DNA from: Actinomycetota bacterium
GTDB lineage: Bacteria; Actinomycetota; Humimicrobiia; Humimicrobiales; Humimicrobiaceae
Length of the DNA stretch: 18,228 nucleotides
Assembly (NCBI GenBank): GCA_028696435.1
Contig: JAQVHC010000014.1
Span: 1 to 18,228 of the forward strand
Direction: 5' to 3'
Under the pieces are notes generated by a model. The model did no database searches and was not told the origin of the DNA. It was given only the letters and a program-made list of their open reading frames with translations. Position 1 is the first letter of the stretch; each line of letters starts with the position of its first letter. The translations under genes were made by a program, and so were the position numbers. Below are positions 1-6,502 of the stretch, in pieces.

Positions 1-657
1 TTCATGCTCTGCAAGGGGCCTGCCGGTTTTTATAACATACTGTTCACCGTCATATCGTGGTTGTGCGAATTCTTTAGAGAAGAAGTCAAAGTCAGTTTTA
101 CCAATGGCTTCCTCAGTTGTTTTCAGCCCGAATTTATCGGCCAGCGCTCTGTTGATTAGAACAAACCTGCTTTCTCTATCTTTAAAGTATATTGAGTCTG
201 GTATATTATCCATAAGAGAATTAAAGAAATTCTTCTGCTTGGCCAGAAGATAATTGTATTTAGAATTATCTTCGTATGTAATATCCCTGGATATACATAG
301 TGTACCAATTATATTTCCTTCTTCATCATACCAGGGTGTAATATCACTGGATAACAGGGTTTCGTTATTAGAATGTGGAATTTTTTCTACTTTATTTATA
401 ATTGGTTTGCCATTTTTAATGACATCTTTTTCATTTTTTGCATGCTCTGCAGCTATTTTTTCAGGGAAAATATCAAAATCTGTTTTTCCTATAAAGTAGT
501 CAGGTTCCTTCCTGTGAAAATCTGCTTTCGCTTTATTTACCATAACAAACCTGTTTTCTCTGTCTTTGATATAAAAATGGGCCGGGATACTATCAATTAT
601 GGATTTTAAATTATAATTATTATCAGCATAACCAGGAAGTTTAGTTTGGTTATTCAT
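1..657 (-). CDS. Tandem PAS-domain sensory protein, N-terminal part (runs off the left edge)
   Basis: The minus strand is open from an ATG at 657-655 to the window edge (219 codons, no stop), with an SD-like AAGGTGAG (complement of 661-668) four to five bases upstream. The product has no signal peptide. It carries two PAS domains at about residues 18-128 and 145-219+. Each begins with a short helix and a similar strand/helix (FYIKDRENRFVMVNKA at 28-43; IYFKDRESRFVLINRA at 156-171), followed by a near-identical IGKTDFD (56-62 and 185-191). The first domain ends with the usual GTLCISRDIT (118-127). PAS domains bind small ligands or cofactors and control an attached output module, commonly a histidine kinase, diguanylate cyclase or sigma-54 activator. 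That part is off the window, so the output is unknown. The two domains look like a tandem duplication. It is divergent from the Fur-NuoE gene. Confidence 0.88.
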   Translation of the reverse strand, partial: MNNQTKLPGYADNNYNLKSIIDSIPAHFYIKDRENRFVMVNKAKADFHRKEPDYFIGKTDFDIFPEKIAAEHAKNEKDVIKNGKPIINKVEKIPHSNNETLLSSDITPWYDEEGNIIGTLCISRDITYEDNSKYNYLLAKQKNFFNSLMDNIPDSIYFKDRESRFVLINRALADKFGLKTTEEAIGKTDFDFFSKEFAQPRYDGEQYVIKTGRPLAEHE

Positions 658-1070
658 TTTCTCACCTTGGTAAATTATTTAAATATTTTATAGCATTTTG
701 TGAAATTATGCAGATATAACTTAAGGTTAATTAGTGTTTACAGTTGATTACCTGCAAGCATAGAATATTAAATATAATTAAATATAAATTTACGCTGAGA
801 TTAATAAAAAACTACTAATTCTGAATAAAAGCTCATATTATTTAAAACTTTTAATATTGTAATATTAATGTACTCTTTATATCTATATTATTCCGGTTTT
901 TAAAAGTTATAAAAAATAGTGGTAAATATAACTCTTAAAAAGTTAATATAATATATATCTTTCTTTTAATTAATCCAAAAAATTATTACATATACTTAAA
1001 GTAAATATATTTGCTCTATAATTTAGCAAACTTAATTAATTCAGTCAAATGCGAACCTGTTTAATCTATT

Positions 1071-1112
1071 CATATCATGATATGTACATACCGGGGTTAA
1101 ACCATACATGTA
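1071..1112. promoter_or_regulatory. Cluster of short palindromes, candidate operator
   Basis: A perfect 14-base palindrome (1071-1084) overlaps a perfect 10-base palindrome (1081-1090), and a third of 8 bases lies at 1105-1112. They stand out from the surrounding A/T sequence and lie between the two divergent genes, about 70 bases upstream of the -35 box of the diaphorase promoter. No regulator family was recognised for these sites. Chance palindromes are common in AT-rich DNA, so this is tentative. Confidence 0.3.
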
Positions 1113-1181
1113 ATTACTTGTGGCTAAAAGAAATTTCTTGTTTTATGTATAAGGAAAGTAAATGAAATTGAAAATATGAAA

Positions 1182-1209
1182 TTGACAATAAATAACCGGG
1201 TAGTATTAT
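1182..1209 (+). promoter_or_regulatory. Sigma-70/A-type promoter of the Fur-NuoE / diaphorase genes
   Basis: A perfect -35 TTGACA (1182-1187) is followed after 16 bases by TATTAT (1204-1209), five of six matches to the -10 consensus. Transcription would start near 1216, leaving a leader of about 130 bases before the ATG at 1346. The Fur box at 1221-1239 would then cover roughly +5 to +23, a typical repressor position. Confidence 0.6.
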
Positions 1210-1220
1210 TATTTATTAAT

Positions 1221-1239
1221 AATGATAATCATTATCATT
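1221..1239. promoter_or_regulatory. Fur box (perfect 7-1-7 inverted repeat)
   Basis: Bases 1221-1239 form a perfect 9-1-9 inverted repeat, AATGATAAT C ATTATCATT. Its core at 1223-1237 is exactly TGATAATnATTATCA, the 7-1-7 operator described for Bacillus-type Fur, and it matches 18 of 19 positions of the classical enterobacterial Fur consensus. The site is just downstream of the promoter and upstream of a gene whose product itself begins with a Fur-type DNA-binding domain. Iron-dependent repression of the diaphorase genes is inferred. Confidence 0.8.
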
Positions 1240-1345
1240 TGCGAAAGTATTGATAAATATTAAAAATATAATATTTAATATTGTTGGTTTATAGGGGTTT
1301 GTAAGATTATTAATAAGATTAATTGGATTCAGGGATAGGCAGGCA

Positions 1346-2452
1346 ATGGACGTTCAGGAAGCTAACGGAGCCGATAAAAAAAATATTGATGAATACAAGA
1401 AGAAAATAAAAAATAGTGGTTTAAGACTGACTACAACCCGCATGATTATACTCGATACTTTTATTGAAAATCCAGGTGATTTAACTGCTGAAGAATTGTT
1501 TCTACTGTCACATAAGAAATGTCCAAAGATTGGACAGGCAACAATTTACCGTAATTTAAAAATGCTGGAAAAGGAGGGCGTTATAGAAAAGGCAGGTTAT
1601 AAGGACAACAGGGCTGCATATAGAATAAAAGAAAGGCCGTCTGCCGATTATAGTAGTAAGAGTTACGTAAAGTCAGGAATAAACCGCGAAGAAGTCAGTG
1701 GAAAATCGAGTAAAAAAGCCAGTGAAGAAGTCAGTGAAAAAAAGATCAGAAAAGCCGGTGAAAAAGCAAATTCTAAAATTAGCAGGAAATCTAATATTAT
1801 GGATAAAGAATCCGGTGTCGAATCCTCATTAGATTTTAATCATGAGTCTAATTTTCGTTATAATTCTGATTATGAAAGAACTTTAAAAAGCTATATGGAT
1901 ATGGAAAAAATAGAAGAGATCCAGGACCGATTGGCTGGATGGCTTTCTGATTTAAAGAAAATAAAAAGAGAAAGGGAGTTGGAATTGGAAGATGCAATAA
2001 AAGATTTTGGAAAAGTTGATAAGATAATTAATTATTATCAGAATAAGGAAAGCAATCTTATACAGATGCTTCTAAAAGTTCAGAGTGAATACAGATGGCT
2101 CCCCAGGCATATCCTGTTATATATCAGTAACAAATTAAACGTCCCCCTTACAAACATTTATGATATTGCAACATTCTATAAATTTTTTAATCTAGAACCA
2201 CAGGGGAGACATTCTATTGTGGTTTGTATGGGCACAGCCTGTCATGTAAGGGGAGCAGCCAATCTGCTCCAGAGAGTTGTAAATGTTCTCGGGATAAAAC
2301 CTGGAGACACAACACGTGATTATAAATTTACTTTAAGCACGGTAAATTGTCTTGGCTGTTGTGCACTGGGGCCTGTTATGATGATTGATAATAAATATTA
2401 CAGTAACCCTCAAACAGCGAAGCTAAAGAAAATATTAAATCAGTTTCAATAA
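1346..2452 (+). CDS. Fur-type winged-helix domain fused to NuoE/HydC-like [2Fe-2S] subunit
   Basis: This is one continuous 368-residue frame with two recognisable halves. Residues about 18-95 match the DNA-binding half of Fur/PerR regulators: LRLTTTRMIILD (26-37), LTAEELF (46-52), CPKIGQATIYRNLKMLEKEG (59-78) and a wing ending NRAAYRI (88-94). The Fur C-terminal dimer domain, with its His-rich and CxxC metal sites, is missing. In its place comes a Lys/Ser/Glu-rich linker (about 97-182) containing an imperfect 12-residue duplication, then a probable coiled coil (185-218). Residues about 219-368 are a full NuoE/HydC subunit with Cx4C (C294, C299) and Cx3C (C335, C339) [2Fe-2S] ligands plus an extra C338. 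NuoE-type subunits pass electrons between the NADH/FMN subunit and partner clusters. The next gene is that FMN subunit. Whether the Fur half binds DNA, and whether iron-sulfur redox state controls it, is inference. The start is weakly SD-led (AGGCAGG close to the ATG). Confidence 0.9.
   Translation: MDVQEANGADKKNIDEYKKKIKNSGLRLTTTRMIILDTFIENPGDLTAEELFLLSHKKCPKIGQATIYRNLKMLEKEGVIEKAGYKDNRAAYRIKERPSADYSSKSYVKSGINREEVSGKSSKKASEEVSEKKIRKAGEKANSKISRKSNIMDKESGVESSLDFNHESNFRYNSDYERTLKSYMDMEKIEEIQDRLAGWLSDLKKIKRERELELEDAIKDFGKVDKIINYYQNKESNLIQMLLKVQSEYRWLPRHILLYISNKLNVPLTNIYDIATFYKFFNLEPQGRHSIVVCMGTACHVRGAANLLQRVVNVLGIKPGDTTRDYKFTLSTVNCLGCCALGPVMMIDNKYYSNPQTAKLKKILNQFQ
1688..1759 (+). repeat. 36-base imperfect in-frame duplication in the Fur-NuoE linker
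   Basis: The 13-mer GAAGAAGTCAGTG occurs at 1688-1700 and again at 1724-1736, exactly 36 bases apart. Each copy begins a 12-residue unit (EEVSGKSSKKAS, then EEVSEKKIRKAG). The linker therefore seems to have grown by duplication, keeping its Lys/Ser/Glu character. Confidence 0.6.
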
Positions 2453-2479
2453 CAATTTCAATAAAAGGTGAGGTCCGGA

Positions 2480-4390
2480 ATGTCTGTTAAAATTAATTCA
2501 ATTGAAGATTTAAAAAAAATAGCCTCGGAATATGAAGAACAACTCAAAGATTCAGTAATAATCTCAATATGTTCTGGCACCGGGTGCAAAGCGTATTCAT
2601 CTGATGATATTTACGCCGGTATTCAGAAAGAGATTGAAAGAAAAAAACCGGAAAAAAGAATTATTTTAAAAAGAACAGGATGCCATGGGTTCTGTGAAAG
2701 AGGCCCCGTCATAGTTATATACCCGGGTGATATCTGCTATCTGGGAGTTACTGAAAAAGATATACCCGAAATTGTAGAAAAAACCATAGAAGGCGGGGTT
2801 GCAGAATCTCTTCTTTATGTTAATGAAAATGGGAAACCGGTACTTAAAGAAGACGATATTCCATTTTATAAATTTCAGAAAAGAATTGTCTTTGGAAATA
2901 ACTCAAAAATAGACCCGAAAAGTATCCAGGATTATATCAGAATTGGTGGCTACCAGGCCCTTATCGGAGTCCTTAAAGAAAAAACTCCTGAAGAAGTTAT
3001 ACAGATAATAAAAGATGCAAACATCAGGGGAAGGGGAGGCGGAGGTTTTTCTGCAGGAATCAAATGGGAGATAGCGAGAAAAGCTTCTGAAGAGCCTAAA
3101 TATATAATTGTTAATGCTGATGAGGGAGACCCGGGCGCTTATATGGATAGAAGTATCCTTGAAGGAAACCCGCACAGTATACTTGAAGGTCTGATAATAG
3201 GAGCATATGCTATAGGTTCAAACAGTGGCTTTATATTTGTAAGGCATGAATATCCCCAGGCTGTAGAGAATATAAGGGTTGCAATAGACAGTGCAAGGGA
3301 ATATGGAATCCTTGGAGATAACATAATGGGCTCTGGATTCAATTTTGATGTTATGGTTCATGAAGGTGCCGGAGCTTTTATCAGTGGAGAGGAAACGGCT
3401 CTTATAAAGTCTATTGAAGGTAAAGTGGGAGAACCTGTTCCCAAACCCCCATACCCTGCTGTAGAAGGGTTATATTCTAAGCCGACGCTTATAAATAATG
3501 TAGAGACTTTTGCAAATATTCCTCTGATTATTAAAAATGGGGCTGACTGGTTCAGGAGTACAGGAACAGAATGCAGCAGCGGGACAAAAATATTTTCTCT
3601 TGTCGGTAAAGTAAAAAACACAGGACTTGTTGAAGTGCCTATGGGAATTACGTTAAGAGATATTGTTTATAAAATTGGTGGCGGAATTAAGGGTGATAAA
3701 AAATTTAAAGCCGTCCAGACCGGAGGCCCTTCCGGTGGAGTAATACCCGAAGAACTTCTTGACCTCCCTATAGATTTTGACAGACTAACGGAAGCAGGAA
3801 CAATGATGGGCTCGGGTGGAATGGTGGTTATGGATGAAACTTCCTGTATGGTAAATGTTGCCCATTATTTCTTGGGTTTTTTAGCCGATGAGTCCTGTGG
3901 AAAATGTGTTCCATGCAGGGAAGGAATAAGGCAGATGATTTATATTTATGAAAGGATAATGGAAGGTAAGGGCAGCAGGGAAGATTTAAAAATTTTAGAA
4001 GATATAGCGCTGCTGGTAAAAGAAGCTTCATTATGTGCTCTTGGTACTACGGCTCCTAACATAGTTCTTACAACATTAAAATATTTCAGGGAGGAATATG
4101 AAGCTCATATTTATTACAATACCTGTCCCGCCAGAGTCTGTCTACCTTTAATAACATATACTATAAATACTGATAAGTGTGCCGGCTGTGGAATCTGTGT
4201 TAAATCGTGCCCTGTAAGTGCAATAAGCGGGGAAATTAAAAAACCACATTCAATAAATATCGAGATGTGTATTAAATGTGGCTCATGTCTTGAAGTCTGT
4301 CCGGAAAAATATAATGCAATTGAGATAAAAACAGGTTCAGCTTCTGAAAAAGTAAAGGTAAAGGAAAAGGAAGAGGATATAAGAACGTAG
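2480..4390 (+). CDS. NuoF/HydB-like NADH-binding flavoprotein subunit with extra ferredoxin domains
   Basis: This is the NAD(H)-oxidising/reducing FMN subunit of a soluble diaphorase (HydB, HndC, HoxF or NuoF type). Order of parts, 636 residues from the ATG at 2480: an N-terminal thioredoxin-fold [2Fe-2S] domain (C31, C36, C68, C72); the FMN/NAD core with the glycine-rich GRGGGGFSAG (184-193) and NADEGDPGAYMDR (212-224); the N3-type [4Fe-4S] motif CGKCVPC (473-479) with C519; and a C-terminal 2[4Fe-4S] ferredoxin (C567, C570, C573, C577 and C597, C600, C603, C607). This layout is the one seen in electron-bifurcating HydB-type subunits, longer than plain NuoF. I chose 2480 because AGGTGAG (2466-2472) is correctly placed for it; a GTG at 2468 lies inside that SD. 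It begins 27 bases after the Fur-NuoE stop and is surely co-transcribed. Confidence 0.95.
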   Translation: MSVKINSIEDLKKIASEYEEQLKDSVIISICSGTGCKAYSSDDIYAGIQKEIERKKPEKRIILKRTGCHGFCERGPVIVIYPGDICYLGVTEKDIPEIVEKTIEGGVAESLLYVNENGKPVLKEDDIPFYKFQKRIVFGNNSKIDPKSIQDYIRIGGYQALIGVLKEKTPEEVIQIIKDANIRGRGGGGFSAGIKWEIARKASEEPKYIIVNADEGDPGAYMDRSILEGNPHSILEGLIIGAYAIGSNSGFIFVRHEYPQAVENIRVAIDSAREYGILGDNIMGSGFNFDVMVHEGAGAFISGEETALIKSIEGKVGEPVPKPPYPAVEGLYSKPTLINNVETFANIPLIIKNGADWFRSTGTECSSGTKIFSLVGKVKNTGLVEVPMGITLRDIVYKIGGGIKGDKKFKAVQTGGPSGGVIPEELLDLPIDFDRLTEAGTMMGSGGMVVMDETSCMVNVAHYFLGFLADESCGKCVPCREGIRQMIYIYERIMEGKGSREDLKILEDIALLVKEASLCALGTTAPNIVLTTLKYFREEYEAHIYYNTCPARVCLPLITYTINTDKCAGCGICVKSCPVSAISGEIKKPHSINIEMCIKCGSCLEVCPEKYNAIEIKTGSASEKVKVKEKEEDIRT

Positions 4391-4625
4391 TTGAGGGTAA
4401 AATGAAAAGTATAAGCAGAGAGTAGAAAATATAGCAGGGAGCAGATAAGAGTATGGAGAAATGAGGAATATGAAGAATTATAAATTTTTTTAGAACAGGG
4501 CAGGAATAACAGTACCGTGACCACGAGCCGGGAAACTGTAAAAAAGTGATCGAGAATTAAATGGTAAACTTAAACGGTAAACCCGCAGAAAATAATTATG
4601 AGAGAAAATGAGGGAGAAAATAATT
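4391..4625. other. Purine-rich spacer within the diaphorase operon
   Basis: There are 235 bases of mostly A and G on the plus strand, with repeated short words (for example AGCAGGGAGCAG near 4432) and many stops in all plus frames. There is no terminator or promoter of quality. A run AATTTTTTT near 4483 is the only T tract. Similar purine-rich spacers occur at 6266-6480 and 15420-15600. Confidence 0.45.
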
Positions 4626-5252
4626 ATGAATGTCAGAAACACAAAAAAAGAAGATTCATGTAAAGAAAAAATTAATATAATTGTAGATGGAGAGAGGTTT
4701 GAAATAGACAGCAATATCACTGTATTTGAAGCTGTAGAAAAAATGGGTAAATATATTCCTACATTATGTTATAACGAGAAGTTAAAATCATATGGTGCCT
4801 GCAGGTTGTGTATTGTGCAAATAGAAAAAAACGGAGTTTCAAAAATTGTCGCTTCATGTGTATATCCCGCAGAAGATGGTCTTATAGTATATACTGAAAG
4901 TCCAGAAGTTGAGAAAATAAGAAAAAGCCTTGTCGAGCTATACCTCGCATTATTTCCATTTAATGATGAGATTAAAAAGCTGGCAAAAAAATATGGACTA
5001 AAAGGGACAAGGCTCAGGAAAGAAAATAGCTACTGCATTCTCTGTGGTCTGTGTGTAAGGTATTGCAGGGAGGTCAAAAAAAATAATGCTGTAGGATTTG
5101 TTGGAAGGGGTACAAACAAGAAAGTTGCATTTATTCCGGAATCATCTTATTTTAAGTATTGCGAAAAGTGTATGGAATGTATGAATCTATGTCCAACAGG
5201 AGTATTTCCTTCTAACTTTGGCATGGAAAGAATTCCCCAGATTAGTGATTAA
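4626..5252 (+). CDS. HoxU-like / NuoG N-terminal-like iron-sulfur subunit
   Basis: This 208-residue electron-transfer subunit has an N-terminal [2Fe-2S] plant-type ferredoxin domain (C48, C59, C62, C78; CRLC is the central pair) and a C-terminal 2[4Fe-4S] domain (CILCGLCVRYC, 137-147; CEKCMECMNLC, 179-189). In NuoG, HydA and HoxU the two are separated by a His/Cys-ligated [4Fe-4S] site. Here that stretch (about 92-125) has no His or Cys, so that cluster is absent. The protein ends where the catalytic part of NuoG or [FeFe]-hydrogenase HydA would begin. It should pass electrons between the NuoF-like subunit and an enzyme not encoded here. The ATG at 4626 has AGGGAG (4611-4616) nine bases ahead. 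An in-frame ATG at 4608 would add six residues but is poorly SD-led. Confidence 0.9.
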   Translation: MNVRNTKKEDSCKEKINIIVDGERFEIDSNITVFEAVEKMGKYIPTLCYNEKLKSYGACRLCIVQIEKNGVSKIVASCVYPAEDGLIVYTESPEVEKIRKSLVELYLALFPFNDEIKKLAKKYGLKGTRLRKENSYCILCGLCVRYCREVKKNNAVGFVGRGTNKKVAFIPESSYFKYCEKCMECMNLCPTGVFPSNFGMERIPQISD

Positions 5253-5374
5253 TAGTAAATTGTACCTGTGATTTAATTAAAAGTAGCTGATTGATAATCT
5301 TAATAATATGCAGCAGTGCAAATATAATAACAGATTAATAATATTTAATATATTTTAGAAGAGGAGATTAAATA

Positions 5375-6265
5375 GTGGAGACAGAGTCAAAAGTAAAAGA
5401 ACAGGCAGGATTTAACTTCGATGATTATCAGCCGGCAGAAATGGAGAGAAGAGTTGAAAATGCGTGTGTGTCAAAATCCAAACTCTCTTTTTTAAGTCTG
5501 TTACTTCTTTCAATTCTTGCAGGAGCTTACATTTCGCTCGGCGCAGGATTTTTTACCATGGTAGTTTTTGATTCCAGTTTGAGTGTTGGTCTTACGCGAA
5601 CGGTGGGTGGGATTGCTTTTTCACTCGGGCTTATACTTGTAGTTATTGCAGGAGGAGAGCTTTTCACCGGGAATAATATGCTTATGATGGGAGCTGCTTC
5701 TGGAGTTATAACATATAAACAGATGCTGAAAAACTGGGGGATAAGTTATCTTGGTAATTTTATAGGCTCTCTTTTGATGGTTTTCCTTATGTTTCTTACA
5801 GGTATATGGAAAATGAAAGATTGTATGCTGGGAGCTAAGATGGTTCTAATAGCGGCTGATAAGGTAAATTTGACTTTTCTTGAAGCTTTTTCCAGGGGCA
5901 TAATGTGTAACTTACTGGTCTGTCTGGCCGTGTGGTTGTGTTACAGCGCAAGAAATGTTGTAAGTAAAATTGCTGCTATTATATTTCCTATAACGGCATT
6001 TGTAGCTCTCGGGTTTGAACACAGCATTGCAAATATGTATTTTATTCCAATCGGGATTCTGTTAAAGCAAAATGCCAGTGTTGTAAATATGGCATCTAAT
6101 ATGTCTCAGGGCACATCTCTTGACAGGCTTAATACTATAGGATTTCTTGGTAACCTACTACCTGTAACAGCCGGTAATATAATAGGTGGAGCTATTATGG
6201 TAGCTCTTACATACTGGCTGATATTCGTGCTGCCGTCCAGAAGGAAAGAAATGAGTGGAAAGTGA
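5375..6265 (+). CDS. focA: Formate/nitrite transporter family channel, FocA-like
   Basis: This 296-residue pentameric membrane channel has six predicted membrane spans (starting near residues 38, 76, 120, 175, 200 and 263) after a soluble amphipathic N terminus. Family marks visible: GGELFTGNNML (93-103) at the omega-loop position, ITYKQMLKNW (112-121), a Lys (K163) ahead of the broken helix with CNLLVCLAVWL (178-188), and ALGFEHSIANMYF (211-223), whose H216 matches the central gating histidine of FocA. The GTG start follows GAGGAG (5361-5366) by eight bases. FNT channels move formate, nitrite or hydrosulfide. The FocA-like sequence and the diaphorase neighbours favour formate. It lies 122 bases after the HoxU-like gene, possibly in the same transcript. 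Formate linked to the diaphorase through a formate dehydrogenase elsewhere is an inference. Confidence 0.88.
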   Translation: METESKVKEQAGFNFDDYQPAEMERRVENACVSKSKLSFLSLLLLSILAGAYISLGAGFFTMVVFDSSLSVGLTRTVGGIAFSLGLILVVIAGGELFTGNNMLMMGAASGVITYKQMLKNWGISYLGNFIGSLLMVFLMFLTGIWKMKDCMLGAKMVLIAADKVNLTFLEAFSRGIMCNLLVCLAVWLCYSARNVVSKIAAIIFPITAFVALGFEHSIANMYFIPIGILLKQNASVVNMASNMSQGTSLDRLNTIGFLGNLLPVTAGNIIGGAIMVALTYWLIFVLPSRRKEMSGK

Positions 6266-6390
6266 ATGATGTAAAATGGTGGTGTGAATGGCAAAAACAG
6301 AGAGTAGCGTTGCAAATAATAAGTAGGAAATAGTAGAAATAATAGTTATTGGATAGAAGAAAATAATGGTAAAAGTATTGAATAGTGGAG

Positions 6391-6415
6391 TAAGTAGCAG
6401 GTAATAAGTAGCAGG
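6391..6415. repeat. Short direct repeat in the spacer before recF
   Basis: TAAGTAGCAGG occurs at 6391-6401 and 6405-6415, within a purine-rich spacer (6266-6480). A related GTAGCAGGCA occurs again at about 10197 after gyrB. Function unknown. Confidence 0.4.
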
Positions 6416-6502
6416 CAGAAAATATTGATTTTTATATTATTTTAGTATAGCAGTAATATTTAGCAAAATTGTCACTCTATTAGCCGGAGCATTAAAGGCA
6501 TA

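Larger units (their letters stand above)
658..1345. other. Long AT-rich divergent intergenic region
   Basis: There are 688 bases without a credible gene between the PAS gene (minus) and the Fur-NuoE gene (plus). Stretch 700-1020 is almost pure A/T with no clear structure. From 1071 there are three close palindromes (CATATCATGATATG 1071-1084, TATGTACATA 1081-1090, TACATGTA 1105-1112), then a promoter and a Fur box, listed separately. I see no tRNA, no CRISPR repeat and no GC-rich terminator. Confidence 0.7.

Noticed and set aside
254..609. Two overlapping plus-strand open frames of about 80 codons
   Set aside because: They lie opposite the minus-strand PAS gene, which has clear domain matches and an SD; the plus frames are rich in Phe/Ser/Ile as expected for antisense shadows.
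2468..2479. GTG at 2468 as the start of the NuoF-like gene
   Set aside because: This GTG lies within the SD sequence that correctly serves the ATG at 2480.
5291..5306. Possible second Fur box upstream of focA
   Set aside because: Only the left half (TGATAAT at 5292-5298) matches; the right half matches four of seven, within chance for this AT content.
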